A stretch of 64,000 nt of DNA from Caulobacteraceae bacterium (GTDB lineage: Bacteria > Pseudomonadota > Alphaproteobacteria > Caulobacterales > Caulobacteraceae), in NCBI GenBank assembly GCA_019695035.1, contig JAIBAU010000007.1, forward strand, positions 50,078 through 114,077. The letters are read 5' to 3'. Below are positions 9,044-18,060 of the stretch, in pieces. The notes beneath the pieces are model-generated. The model did no database searches. It was not told where the DNA came from and saw only the letters and a program-made list of their open reading frames with translations. A program made the translations under genes and the position numbers. Every line of letters starts with the position of its first letter. The first letter of the stretch is position 1.

Positions 9044-10759
9044 ATGGATCGCGGCCAGGTTCACTACGAAGTCTTCGTTCGCGTGTCGGCTCTGGCCCCT
9101 TGGCGGCTCGAGCTGGCGACCGAACGGCGCGACCAGGCGACCACGCTCGCCGAGGAAATGCTGGCCGACAAGCGGGCCGTCGCCGTGCGCGTCACCAAGG
9201 AGACGATGGACAGCGCGACGATGGAGTTCAACTCCGTCACCCTGTTCACCAAGGGGGTGCCCGAACCGGTCCGCAAGACGCGCGAACGGGCCGCCTCGGC
9301 CGAGCCCCCGTGCCGCGCGCCGCAGGACCTCTATGCCTCCCATGCCCGCGAAACCGTGGGGCGCGTGCTCGAGGATTGGCTTCGCCGCAACCGCTGCACA
9401 CCGTTCGAACTGCTGCACCGTCCGGACCTGGTCGAGAAGCTCGAAGCCTCCGGCGTCGAACTGCAGCACGCCATCCAGAAGATCGCGGTCCCCGAAAGCC
9501 AGGCGACCGGCCAGCCGGTCCACGACGTCATGCGCGCCTACCAGCGGCTCACCGAGCAGGCCATCGAGCGGGTCATCATGGCGGGTCGCAAGAACCGTTT
9601 CGCCGACCTGTCGCAGCAGCCCATCGCCGAAGTCGCGTCCCGACTGATCGGCGACCCGGACCGCACCTTCCTGCTTGGCGGCGCCGTCGCGGGCGCCCTG
9701 TCTCGCGCCAGCCGGCCGCGGGAAAAGGTCGGCTTCCTGCTCGATCTGGTGGAGGCGGCGCCGGACGAGGCGCAGCCAACCGCCCTGATCCGGGTCGTGA
9801 TCGAGCAGCCGCTGGCAGAGATACTGGCCTCGCCCCAGGGCCTGGCCGACGTGCTTGGCCCTGACAATGACCTGGGCGCCAGCCTCGCCGCCCTGACCCG
9901 GCTCGCGGCCCCGGACGAGGTTGAAGCCCTCATACGGATGGAGCCGGGGCTGGCGCGCCAGATCCCCCGCCTGGAGGGACCCGCCGAACGGCTCGGCCAG
10001 CAAATGCGGGCCGGGGCCTTCAAGATGCTGGGGGCCTACATCGCCCGCCGCGTGCTGCGCGAATTGACCGGACCGCGACGCCTGCGGCCGACGGATGCGC
10101 GGGGCGAGATCGACATCCTGCGCGCCCTGGCCATGGCGCTGACCGCGTCGGCGGGCCGCCTGCTGTCGCTGGATGAGGTGCAGGAGGCGTTCGGGGCGCG
10201 AGCCAAGTCGATCGTGACGGCGGACTTCGTGGAGGCCTACCTCAAGGGTGCGCCGACCGTGCGTGCGGAGGCCGAACTGCTCGTCCGGCTGTGCGAGAAC
10301 GTGACCGGATCGGCGAACAAGCGCGAGGCGGCCCGCTGGCTGTTCGCCTGCGTGGGCGCATTGCGGTTCGAGAAGGAGGCCCGCGAAGCCGCGGAAAGTC
10401 CCGCTGCGTCGCTGGGCCAGCTTGCGGTGCTCCAGCGGGCCGTGCGCGGGGCGGGCCTTAACGAGGCCGACACAGGTCAAATCATGCGTAAGCTCGGGGA
10501 GGTCGGCACGTTGGTCGAGGCCGACGCGCGAATTTGCGAGCAGATCGCTCGCGCCGGCGCCTCGCCGGTGCAGAAGCTGACCCTCTTGCTGGGCCTCGCG
10601 TCCGGGCAGGGCGCGCCCGTGGGCGGCGCCACGGAACGGGCCAAGGCGGAGGTCCTTCGCCTGCTGCGACTGCCTGAGGCCCGGGAAGCGCTGGCCGCGG
10701 CGCCGGAACTGGCCGGCAAGATCAAGCCGATGATGCAGGCCGCAGGACTCGCCGCCTAG
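9044..10759 (+). CDS. Conserved hypothetical protein, 571 aa, divergent from chvI
   Basis: The reading frame is open much further upstream, but the region before 9044 lies opposite chvG/chvI and is a shadow. I place the start at ATG 9044 (MDRGQVHYEVFVRV), with GGGCAGG about 8 nt upstream; ATG 8999 is an alternative without a ribosome site. The first 80 residues look like a compact alpha/beta domain (EVFVRVSAL, AVAVRVTKE, NSVTLFTKG). The remainder is helix-rich and alanine-rich with no membrane segment or signal peptide, so probably cytoplasmic. I recognise it as a protein kept near chvIG in Caulobacter-like genomes, without known function. Its stop overlaps the convergent methyltransferase gene by 4 nt. 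Confidence 0.75.
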   Translation: MDRGQVHYEVFVRVSALAPWRLELATERRDQATTLAEEMLADKRAVAVRVTKETMDSATMEFNSVTLFTKGVPEPVRKTRERAASAEPPCRAPQDLYASHARETVGRVLEDWLRRNRCTPFELLHRPDLVEKLEASGVELQHAIQKIAVPESQATGQPVHDVMRAYQRLTEQAIERVIMAGRKNRFADLSQQPIAEVASRLIGDPDRTFLLGGAVAGALSRASRPREKVGFLLDLVEAAPDEAQPTALIRVVIEQPLAEILASPQGLADVLGPDNDLGASLAALTRLAAPDEVEALIRMEPGLARQIPRLEGPAERLGQQMRAGAFKMLGAYIARRVLRELTGPRRLRPTDARGEIDILRALAMALTASAGRLLSLDEVQEAFGARAKSIVTADFVEAYLKGAPTVRAEAELLVRLCENVTGSANKREAARWLFACVGALRFEKEAREAAESPAASLGQLAVLQRAVRGAGLNEADTGQIMRKLGEVGTLVEADARICEQIARAGASPVQKLTLLLGLASGQGAPVGGATERAKAEVLRLLRLPEAREALAAAPELAGKIKPMMQAAGLAA

Positions 10760-11514
10760 CCGGAGTCGTCCAGGCCCAGCAGGGCGGCGCGCTGGGCGGC
10801 GTCCATGAAGGGCGCAGACGTCATCGGAGCCTGCATGCCGAAGAACCAGACATAGCGGCGTTCGGAAACCGGATCGCGGGTGTCGAACAGACCCAGCCCG
10901 AAGCTCTGGCCGAGAAGCTGCTCAAGGTCGCTGAACCCCCACTCTCGAAACAGCCCGATGCCGTAGGCGTCGAGCGCTTCTTCCCCATACCAGCTGATCT
11001 GCCGCTCCCGGTCGTCGATCTCGACGGTGAACCGGTCCAGGGCGGTCGACTCGTAGATCAGGGCGGCCCCCGCCGGCTTCAGCACCCTGCGCATCTCGGC
11101 GATTACAGCGCCGGGATCGCGGACCGTCGCCAGCAGGCCGTTGTCCAGCACCACGTCAAAGCTCGCGTCGCCGAACTCCATCGCCGTGGGATCGCCGACC
11201 ACGTCTGGCGTATCGCGCGGGAAGCCGTCGAAACTCACGACCTTGGCGGCGCCGAATCCGTAGAGCATGGCCCGGTCGGCCCGATCCGGCCTCAGCGCGA
11301 GCACCCGCGCCCCCTTCATCGAGCCGTCAGCGCCGAAGCTTGCGCCAAAGGCCCCGGCGAAGGCTCGGTGGCGTTCCACCGACCCGCATTTGGGGCAACT
11401 GACCCGGGGTCGTCCCGGCAGATCGCCGAAATAGCGCCTTGGCGTCGAGCAGATCGGGCAGTCGTCCGCCTGCCGATGCGGATCTTCCGCTAGGTTGTGG
11501 TCGGCGTCGTCCAT
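10756..11514 (-). CDS. Zinc-ribbon class I SAM-dependent methyltransferase
   Basis: A 252-residue protein. Residues 19-43 form a putative zinc ribbon with two CPxC pairs (CPIC and CPKC). A Rossmann methyltransferase domain follows: GARVLALRPDRAD takes the place of motif I, SFDVVLDNGLLATV matches motif IV, and EMRRVLKPAGAALIYE is the typical post-IV helix and strand of methyltransferase type 11. It sits 9 bp after the large glycosyltransferase-like gene, so the pair may modify the same glycan or surface polymer. The substrate is not evident. Confidence 0.75.
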   Translation of the reverse strand: MDDADHNLAEDPHRQADDCPICSTPRRYFGDLPGRPRVSCPKCGSVERHRAFAGAFGASFGADGSMKGARVLALRPDRADRAMLYGFGAAKVVSFDGFPRDTPDVVGDPTAMEFGDASFDVVLDNGLLATVRDPGAVIAEMRRVLKPAGAALIYESTALDRFTVEIDDRERQISWYGEEALDAYGIGLFREWGFSDLEQLLGQSFGLGLFDTRDPVSERRYVWFFGMQAPMTSAPFMDAAQRAALLGLDDSG

Positions 11515-11523
11515 CCCCGCAGG

Positions 11524-13692
11524 CTAGCCGCCGGAGGACCCGGGAGAAAGGGTCAGGCGGTCCCCCTCGGGGTCGAGGTACGGCAGGGGCCCCTGGCTGG
11601 CTTCCATCAGCTTGTTGGCCCTCAGCTGGGCGGTTGCGCGGTCCTGATTGAGATTGAAAAGCGCCGGGTTGGCCTCCGGGGCGGCTCGGACCTGTTCGAC
11701 GAAATAGGCAAGCGCATTCTGGTCGAGGTACCATGAGTTGGCCTCGCCCAAACCCTCCAGCAGGTAGTGCTCCAGGCGCCGCAGGCTGGCGCGGGCCTGG
11801 TCGTCATCCGGAGCCGAGAATCCGCCGCCCATGATCCGCCGCCACGGGTCCAGACCGAACATGCCTTCCGAAGCGTGGATCCCGATTCCGGGGCCCGGGA
11901 ATTGTCGCAGGAACGCGGCGGGGTCTTTCACCAGGCTGAAGTCGATGTCCTGGACGAGGATTTCCCGCCGAAAACGACGGGTCAATTCGCCCAGGAGGAG
12001 GAAGCGCGAACAGGCATAGAAGCTCAGCGGCGCGCGGCACCAGTCGGGCACAGGGCATACGGAGAAGGTGAGGTTGTCGGCGTAGCGGGCAGGGTCGCCG
12101 CCGCGCAGCTCGGCCAGGCTGTCCCGCAGGGCGCCGACCCGCCGCAGCACCGCGTCGGCCTCGGCCGGCGCGGCGTTGAGGACGACGTGAAAGTCCATGC
12201 TGCGCGCCTTGCAGTACTCGGCCATCCCGAGCCAGTACGGCAGGTAGATGGCCAGAAACCGTGGGTCGGCCGAGAACAGGAACACGGGCGTGGCCGACTC
12301 GGCCGGAGGCGCGGACCGGATTTCGAGGGACGCGATGAGCGCCGCGCGTCGGGCTTCGAGCACTGGCGCGCGGGCGGCCAGGTGTTCGGCGGAGAAATAG
12401 GTCGCCACACCGTTATCGAAATCGCTCACGGTCCTGAACCTGTGCTCCTGATTTCGCAGATCCTCAAACAGGACCGCCGCCTCCGCGCGGGACCGAAGGC
12501 TAGCCAGCTTGGCGCGCAACAGCCGGGCCACATAGCTTCCCGCGTCGGCTCCGGGCAGGCGGGCCGCGGCCGCCAGGGCCGGTTCGACGATGGCGGTGAG
12601 ATGTTCTGATTGGAAAAAGGACCCCCCGGCCACCCCTTGGCGAAGGGTTTCGCGGCGCGGGACGTCGTAGTGACGCAGGGCGTCGAGCGCATCCCCGACC
12701 AACGCCGAGCCCTCCGGCGTCGCTCGCCAGGCGGCATACAGCGGCTCGGCAAGATCGAGCCGGAAGGCCTGTGGGTTGCGGAAAGCCCCTTCCGGGAGCG
12801 CGCGGTAGAGGAAGGCGGCGATGGCCGAACGGGTGCGGGGTGTCTCGTCCTCGGGGCGATAGAGGAGAATTCCGCGCGCCTCCTCGAGCCCCGCGGGATC
12901 GCCCTCGATGCCGGCCAGCAGGGCGTCGAAGAGGGGTCTCGCGCCGGCCACCGCCTGAATGGGTCCTGCCAGGGCTCCCCCATCGGGTTTTCGGGTGAGC
13001 AGACGGACCCGGAGGTCGGAAATCGGTGATCCGGCCAGGGCAAGAGCGAGCGCGCGTCGAATCTGGACCGGATCGTCGGCAGGCGCGTCCGCCACGACGG
13101 CCCGGTCGCTCAGGAATTCCAGCAGAGCGTCACTGCCGCGCCAATGCGCGCCGAGGCGCCGGTCCAGAAGGGCCTCGATTTCAGGAAGGCGCGGGTCGTG
13201 CTCCTCCGCCCTGTCGGCCGGCCAGACTAACAGTCGCGCGTATCCCTGCGGCCGCCACTCGCCCGTATGGCTCCACAGGTAGAAGCGGTACCTGAAGGGG
13301 CCGGGGCTCCCGAGCCGGTCCGGATCGACATGGAAGCGCGTCCCGAAGACGGCTCGGTCCAGCACATAACTCCGGGCCGCCTCATCGTAGATCATGAGCC
13401 GAACAGGCCGCCCTTCGGGGTCCGACGGGCCGTCGAGGCTCACGGGCCCCGGGCCCGGTTCCAGAAGGGCGTAAGGCGAAAGGGTGTGGAACTCGCCCGC
13501 CGCGTCGGCGACCTCCACGCGCAGATCGTAAAACGTCGCGTCCTCCGCGATGCCTGCCAGGGCTTCCAGAGGGGAATCCGTCTCGTTGCTGACCAGAAGC
13601 GTCCCGCCGGCGTCGCGAAGGCATATCCGGAAGCGCCGCCCGGCAGGCAGCAGCCGGCGCAGTCCGGCTTCCACGTCGGCGTTCAGGCGCAT
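11524..13692 (-). CDS. Large glycosyltransferase-like protein
   Basis: A 722-residue protein from ATG 13692, preceded by GGAAG; the frame is open 117 bp further up, but that stretch contains the terminator at 13771-13800, so I reject the longer start. The N-terminal 450 residues are unrecognised. The C-terminal 280 residues look like a nucleotide-sugar transferase: a strand near 480 (PVFLFSADPRFLAIY), a DxD-like motif in ILVQDIDFSLVKDP and a late WYLDQNALAYFV segment of the kind seen in GT8-like folds. No signal peptide. Together with the adjacent methyltransferase it suggests polysaccharide or glycoprotein synthesis. Function is inferred from motifs only. Confidence 0.6.
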   Translation of the reverse strand: MRLNADVEAGLRRLLPAGRRFRICLRDAGGTLLVSNETDSPLEALAGIAEDATFYDLRVEVADAAGEFHTLSPYALLEPGPGPVSLDGPSDPEGRPVRLMIYDEAARSYVLDRAVFGTRFHVDPDRLGSPGPFRYRFYLWSHTGEWRPQGYARLLVWPADRAEEHDPRLPEIEALLDRRLGAHWRGSDALLEFLSDRAVVADAPADDPVQIRRALALALAGSPISDLRVRLLTRKPDGGALAGPIQAVAGARPLFDALLAGIEGDPAGLEEARGILLYRPEDETPRTRSAIAAFLYRALPEGAFRNPQAFRLDLAEPLYAAWRATPEGSALVGDALDALRHYDVPRRETLRQGVAGGSFFQSEHLTAIVEPALAAAARLPGADAGSYVARLLRAKLASLRSRAEAAVLFEDLRNQEHRFRTVSDFDNGVATYFSAEHLAARAPVLEARRAALIASLEIRSAPPAESATPVFLFSADPRFLAIYLPYWLGMAEYCKARSMDFHVVLNAAPAEADAVLRRVGALRDSLAELRGGDPARYADNLTFSVCPVPDWCRAPLSFYACSRFLLLGELTRRFRREILVQDIDFSLVKDPAAFLRQFPGPGIGIHASEGMFGLDPWRRIMGGGFSAPDDDQARASLRRLEHYLLEGLGEANSWYLDQNALAYFVEQVRAAPEANPALFNLNQDRATAQLRANKLMEASQGPLPYLDPEGDRLTLSPGSSGG

Positions 13693-13770
13693 GGGCGCTT
13701 CCGAGTCATCCGGGAAAGCTAGACGCCCCGGGCAGGGATCAAAAGGGCGTCGGTTCCGATACCGGACGCG

Positions 13771-13800
13771 AAAAGGCCCGGGGAAAACGCCCCGGGCCTT
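13771..13800 (-). terminator. Intrinsic terminator after the OmpA-family gene
   Basis: An 11-bp perfect stem, AAGGCCCGGGG at 13773-13783 paired with CCCCGGGCCTT at 13790-13800, with a 6-nt loop. Read on the minus strand it is followed by a short T run (rc of AAAA at 13771-13774). It begins 22 bp past the OmpA-family stop codon and ends that transcript before the next minus-strand gene. Confidence 0.85.
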
Positions 13801-13821
13801 CATAACCATCAGCCGTTCCGA

Positions 13822-15006
13822 TCAGGGATTGATGGTGATCGTGGAGCGGCGGTTCAGCGGCTCCTTCACGCCGTCGCCGGTGGCGACCGCAGGAGCGCTT
13901 TCACCCTTCCAGTCCACCTGCATGCTCGAACCGTTGACGCCCGCGGCAACCAGGGCGTCCGCCACAGCCTTGGCCCGGCGCTCCGAGAGCCGGACGTTGT
14001 AGGCGGCCGAGCCCGAGGTGTCGGCGTGCCCGGTGACGATCACCGACGTCGGGTTGCCCTGGGCCGCATAGGACGCGGCTTCCGAAACCACCGCCTGCGC
14101 CTCCGGCGTCAGGATGTACTGGTCGAACGGGAAGTAGACCACGAACTCCTTCATCTCGATCCCCGGCGGGGGAGGCGGAGGCGGCGGCGGGGGCGGGGGA
14201 GGCGGCGGCGGCGGAGCGGGCGGCGGCGGCGGAGGGGGCGGGGGCGGCGGAGCGCCGAAGGTGTAACGCAGGCCCACAGTCACCGAGTGGTCGATGCGAT
14301 TGCCCTTGAAGGACCCGAGATCGACGCCGCCCGCAGTCTCGTATTCGGCGTCAAGTTTGTGATGCGCCCAGAGCGCCCGGTAGGTGAAGTCGACGTCCCA
14401 GTTGTCCGACATGGCCCATGAGAACCCGGCGATGCCCTGCAGGGCGATGCCGAGGTCGTCGTCATTGATGCGCACGTTCTGCACCGCCGGCCCCACGCCG
14501 CCGTTGCCCGACAGGGTGCCGTGGATATCTGCGTCAATGCGGCTGACGCCGATGCCGCCCCCGATGAAGGGGTTGAAGCGGCTCTCGGGCATGAAGTCGT
14601 AGTAGGCGTTCGCCATGAACGTCCACTGATTGAAGTCACCGTGAACCGGGTCACAGGCGAGGCCGGTCTGGCCGAGCGCGCAGAGGCCGCGCGGATCCGA
14701 TGCTCCAGAAAATCCGAAGACGTCCTGGACGTCGCCCGGGCGATACCCCAGTTCGAATTCGCCGCGCCAGCGCCAGAAGGGTCCGTCGAAGGAGCGGCCG
14801 ACACGGCCAAAGGCGGCCCAGTCATTATCGGTGTCGAAATCCCACCGGGCGCGCGAGCCGTTGGGCTTGTCCTTGCTGGACTTCCACAGATTTGAATCGT
14901 CCATGTGCCAGCCGATATCGCCGGCGACGTACCAGTCCTGCGCCGAGGCGCCGGAGGCTGCGATGGACAGAGCCAGGAAACTGACGGCTCCGAGAAGCTT
15001 ACGCAT
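13822..15006 (-). CDS. OmpA-family outer membrane protein with long proline linker
   Basis: A 394-residue protein. Signal peptide about 1-22 (cut after ASA). Residues 23-250 carry alternating aromatic and polar strands typical of an eight-stranded beta-barrel ending in RYTFGA. Then comes a linker of 28 prolines with one alanine (253-281), followed by an OmpA C-terminal peptidoglycan-binding domain (about 285-394) with VTGHADTSGSAAYNVRLSERR and a late NRR. It tethers the outer membrane to the cell wall. It has its own intrinsic terminator and a 208-bp upstream gap, so it is probably monocistronic. Confidence 0.93.
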   Translation of the reverse strand: MRKLLGAVSFLALSIAASGASAQDWYVAGDIGWHMDDSNLWKSSKDKPNGSRARWDFDTDNDWAAFGRVGRSFDGPFWRWRGEFELGYRPGDVQDVFGFSGASDPRGLCALGQTGLACDPVHGDFNQWTFMANAYYDFMPESRFNPFIGGGIGVSRIDADIHGTLSGNGGVGPAVQNVRINDDDLGIALQGIAGFSWAMSDNWDVDFTYRALWAHHKLDAEYETAGGVDLGSFKGNRIDHSVTVGLRYTFGAPPPPPPPPPPPAPPPPPPPPPPPPPPPPPGIEMKEFVVYFPFDQYILTPEAQAVVSEAASYAAQGNPTSVIVTGHADTSGSAAYNVRLSERRAKAVADALVAAGVNGSSMQVDWKGESAPAVATGDGVKEPLNRRSTITINP

Positions 15007-15214
15007 GGGTTTTACTCCCCCATTTCTGAACGGGCGCCGGGAGGCCCCGGCCGGACACGTATCGGCGATCGCTGAAAGGGAACGATTGACGCGACGCTCA
15101 CCCGCCCCAACGGCGTCACCTCTTTTTCGGTTGCTCCGGAATGTCGGGAATCAGACCCGATTGGGCCCTTCGGCGCCGTTGAGTTACATTTGCGCCACAG
15201 TTCCGGAGGAGCGA

Positions 15215-15556
15215 ATGCGATCGGCGACGCTGGCCCTGCTTCTTTGCGCCCTCTCGAGCGCCTGCGGTCCTGGGCCGTCCTCCGAGCCGCGGCCGGCCCC
15301 TGCCGCCCCTAGCCCGGACCTGGCGCGCGCGCAGTTGCAACTGCGCGCCAGGCTCGGCGTGTCGCCGGTTCTATCGGCCCTCCGCCACGGGGACGACGGC
15401 GACAAGCGCGTTCTTTGCGGCCGAGCCAGTCTGGGCGGGACGGAAACCGCCTTCGTCATGCGCGGCGGCTACCTTGTGCTGCCACAGGATGCGTCGACCG
15501 AGCAGTTCGCGACCCTGCAGTCCTACTGCACCCGGCCCGGCCCGCCGGACGCGTAA
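15215..15556 (+). CDS. Putative small lipoprotein
   Basis: A 113-residue protein from ATG 15215, set by a strong ribosome site GGAGGA at 15205-15210. The N-terminus is a hydrophobic stretch ending in LSSAC at residues 13-17, an acceptable but not ideal lipobox, followed by a proline/serine-rich spacer. The mature domain has two further cysteines (VLCGRA and SYCTRP) that may form a disulfide. No recognised family. The next gene starts 35 bp later on the same strand. Confidence 0.65.
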   Translation: MRSATLALLLCALSSACGPGPSSEPRPAPAAPSPDLARAQLQLRARLGVSPVLSALRHGDDGDKRVLCGRASLGGTETAFVMRGGYLVLPQDASTEQFATLQSYCTRPGPPDA

Positions 15557-15590
15557 CCGGTCGTAAACCATGGCGCGGCAAATCAGGTGA

Positions 15591-15992
15591 ATGGACCGCC
15601 GCCTGATCGTCGCCGCAACCCTCCTCGCTCCGACGCTCGTCACGGGCGTGGCCCAAGCCTCGGAAGGAAAGGAGCGCAAGAAGGGGGGCGGAGCGAATTT
15701 CGTCCAGATTCCCACCCTGACTGCGTCTCTTCTGAAGGCAGACAATCGGCGCGGAGTGCTGACGGTGGAGGCTGGGGTCGATACGCCCAGTCCCGCATTG
15801 CGCGCCCGGGTGGCCAGTCTGCAGCCGCGCCTGCGCGACGGCTACAACGCCTATCTAGCCCGTTTCGCCGCTGCGTTGAGGCCAGGGTTCGTGCCGGACG
15901 CGGACCTTCTGGCTCGCGAACTGCAAGGTCTCACCGATCGGATTGCCGGGCGCGGCTGTCGCCTGCTTCTCGGCACGATCCTGATCAATTGA
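15591..15992 (+). CDS. Small exported protein with faint FliL-like pattern
   Basis: A 133-residue protein. The first 23 residues (MDRRLIVAATLLAPTLVTGVAQA) are a signal peptide with an arginine pair, possibly Tat. After a lysine-rich patch comes NFVQIPTLTASLL, RGVLTVEAGV, PRLRDGYNAYLARF and finally LLLGTILIN. That order of strand, strand and LRDxxxxxL helix recalls the periplasmic domain of FliL, but length and identity are too low to name it so. The short gap after the lipoprotein gene suggests co-transcription. Function unknown. Confidence 0.55.
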   Translation: MDRRLIVAATLLAPTLVTGVAQASEGKERKKGGGANFVQIPTLTASLLKADNRRGVLTVEAGVDTPSPALRARVASLQPRLRDGYNAYLARFAAALRPGFVPDADLLARELQGLTDRIAGRGCRLLLGTILIN

Positions 15993-15999
15993 GCCGTCC

Positions 16000-16782
16000 C
16001 TACTGGGCGGACATTCCCCCGTCGATCCTCAGCTCGGCGCCCGTGACGAACTTCGACTCGTCGGAAGCCAGATAGAGCACCGCGTAGGCGACATCGTCGG
16101 GCTCGCCGATGCGTCCCATCGGAATTCCGCGCGAAAGACGTTCGTGAGCCTTGGCCTCGTCGCCCCCCGCCATGGCGATGAACGGATCGAGAATGGCGGT
16201 CTTGATGAAGACGGGATGGACCGAATTGCAGCGGATATCCCAGCCCATCTTGGCGCATTCAAGGGCGATCGTCTTGGACAGCAGCCAGGCCGCGGCCTTC
16301 GAGGCGTTATAGGCGCCCATGCCGGGGGCGGCGAGAACGCCGGCCATGGACGAGATGACCACGATCGAGCCTGGCTGGTTCTCGCGAAGGTATTTCAGCG
16401 CATGCTTGGTGCCGAGCATGATGGAGTCGGTGTTGATGCCGGCCATGTGGCGCCAGTGATCGAGATCGCACTCCTCGATCCACTTCAGTCCACCACCGAT
16501 GCCTGCGTTGTGGACCAGCACCGACAGGCCGCCCATGTCGGCGTTGGCCTGCTCCACGACGCGAATCCAGTCGTCCTCGCTGGCCACGTCATGGGCGTAG
16601 GCGAAGGCCTGACCCGGGTGGATCTCGTTGATCAAGGCGGCGGTCGCCTTCGCCAGTTCGAAATTGATGTCGCTGATCGCCACCTTGGCGCCCTCGCGCG
16701 CCAGCATGCGCGCCATCGCTTCGCCGAGTCCCTGTGCCGCGCCGGTGATCAGCGCCTTCTTGCCTTCGACGCGTCCGGTCAT
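16000..16782 (-). CDS. Short-chain dehydrogenase/reductase
   Basis: A 260-residue classical SDR. Nucleotide-binding motif TGAAQGLG at 13-20, NAG at 92-94, catalytic Ser144/145, Tyr158 and Lys162 (YNASK). Asp38 after the second strand (AISDIN) favours NAD over NADP. The C-terminus [16 protein letters not shown] is typical of the 3-ketoacyl reductase and 3-hydroxysteroid-dehydrogenase-like subgroups. Its start overlaps the pterin dehydratase gene by 4 nt, so the two are coupled. Substrate not determined. Confidence 0.85.
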   Translation of the reverse strand: MTGRVEGKKALITGAAQGLGEAMARMLAREGAKVAISDINFELAKATAALINEIHPGQAFAYAHDVASEDDWIRVVEQANADMGGLSVLVHNAGIGGGLKWIEECDLDHWRHMAGINTDSIMLGTKHALKYLRENQPGSIVVISSMAGVLAAPGMGAYNASKAAAWLLSKTIALECAKMGWDIRCNSVHPVFIKTAILDPFIAMAGGDEAKAHERLSRGIPMGRIGEPDDVAYAVLYLASDESKFVTGAELRIDGGMSAQ

Positions 16783-17066
16783 TGCGCAATCTCGTCCATG
16801 AATTTGGCCATCGTCAGATCCAGTTCCGTGACCCCGTCCGCGTCATGAGTCGAGAGCAAGACCTCGATCCGGTCGTAGACATTGAACCACTCGGGGTGGT
16901 GATCCAGCTTTTCCGCGAGCAGGGCTACGCGGCTCATGAAGCCGAACGCCCGGTTGAAGTCGCCCAGCCGGAAGGACTTGATGATGGCGTCGCGTTCGGC
17001 GTGCGCGCTCCAGCCTGAGAGCTGCGCGATCGCCGCCGCCGCGCCAATGCGGGTCTTCCGGTCCAT
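16779..17066 (-). CDS. phhB: Pterin-4a-carbinolamine dehydratase
   Basis: A 95-residue protein with the family signature: [22 protein letters not shown] followed by [12 protein letters not shown], containing the His-His-Pro triad of the active site. It dehydrates 4a-hydroxytetrahydrobiopterin produced by aromatic amino acid hydroxylases and regenerates the cofactor; some bacterial members have moonlighting roles. No phenylalanine hydroxylase gene is in the window. First gene of a two-gene unit with the downstream SDR. Confidence 0.92.
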   Translation of the reverse strand: MDRKTRIGAAAAIAQLSGWSAHAERDAIIKSFRLGDFNRAFGFMSRVALLAEKLDHHPEWFNVYDRIEVLLSTHDADGVTELDLTMAKFMDEIAQ

Positions 17067-17118
17067 GAGGCGTCTCCTTGCCCGACCCGCTTAGAGCGGG
17101 GCTCGGCGGGCGGCAAGA

Positions 17119-17937
17119 TCACGCGACGTCAGGCGCCGGAGCGGGCCGGTAGTAGATCCCGGCCACGCGCTTCAGGACCATCGGCCGGGGCAGCCACTTC
17201 ATCATCCACGCCAGCCGGGCATTGGCTCCGCCCGGAATCACCACCGGTTTGCGGGCCTTGAACGCCTTGAACCCGATGTCGGCGACCTGGTCGGCGGTGA
17301 GCACCCGGTTGTCATTGGGTCGGCGAGGGACCGTGGCGCCGCCCGTAGCGCGGGCCTGGAAGCCGGTCTCGACCGGACCGGGGCACAGGCAGGTGGCGTG
17401 GGCGCCCTGCAGCTTCAGCTCGTAATCGAGCGCCTCGGTGAATGAGAGGACATAAGCCTTGGAGGCGAAATACACCGCCATGCCGGGGCCCGGCTGGAAG
17501 GCGGCCGTGGAGGCGACGTTGAGGAATCCGCCCTTGTTGGCGACGACGTCGGGGGTGAAGCGGCGGCAGAGTTCGGTCAACACCCGAACATTGAGATCGA
17601 TCTGGCCAAGCTGGCTTTCCATGCTGGCCTGGTAGAAGGGGGCGAGCGCCCCGAAGCCGGCGTTGTTCACGACCGCCGAGGGCGACAGCCCCGCCTTGCG
17701 CACCGCCGCCTCCAGCGCCGCACCCGAGGCTTGATCCTGAAGGTCCGCGGGGAAGATGTGGGTCGCGGCCTTGAGCGCCTCGCAGCGGGCCGCCGTCGCC
17801 TGGAGCCCCTCAACCGAGCGGGCCACCAGGGCCACGTCGTAGCCGGCCTTGGCGAAACGCACCGCCAGGCTTTCGCCGATGCCGCCCGAAGCGCCGGTTA
17901 TCAGCGCCAGTGGGCGCGGTCTGGACGTCCTGGCCAT
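17119..17937 (-). CDS. Short-chain dehydrogenase, second copy type
   Basis: A 272-residue SDR. TGASGGIG at 14-21, NNAGFG around residues 91-96, then the YFASK catalytic motif. Arg40 after strand two (ALVARS) suggests NADP preference. The C-terminal WLPRPMVLKRVAGIYYRPA extension is like that of fatty-acid or retinol-type SDRs annotated near Caulobacter trp genes. It is not a close paralogue of the SDR at 16000-16782. Separated from phhB by 52 bp; divergent from trpF. Confidence 0.85.
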   Translation of the reverse strand: MARTSRPRPLALITGASGGIGESLAVRFAKAGYDVALVARSVEGLQATAARCEALKAATHIFPADLQDQASGAALEAAVRKAGLSPSAVVNNAGFGALAPFYQASMESQLGQIDLNVRVLTELCRRFTPDVVANKGGFLNVASTAAFQPGPGMAVYFASKAYVLSFTEALDYELKLQGAHATCLCPGPVETGFQARATGGATVPRRPNDNRVLTADQVADIGFKAFKARKPVVIPGGANARLAWMMKWLPRPMVLKRVAGIYYRPAPAPDVA

Positions 17938-18060
17938 GTCTCATCCCCCAAGCTTCGCCACACCCTAGCACCTTCCGCGCCGAGGCCGCCTACCGGGTCG
18001 GGCTCCGCTCGTCACGACAGGCGGTTGACCTTGGCCGCGCGAGGCCGCACCTCCCTCCCC

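Noticed and set aside
13693..13809. Longer start for the glycosyltransferase-like gene
   Set aside because: It would translate through the intrinsic terminator hairpin at 13771-13800.
14161..14252. GGC/GGA-rich tract as a DNA repeat element or CRISPR-like array
   Set aside because: It is simply the proline codon tract of the OmpA linker read from the other strand; no spacers.
15549..15570. Possible CtrA site GTAA-CCGGTC-GTAA
   Set aside because: Spacing is 6 rather than 7 and the half sites are not TTAA.
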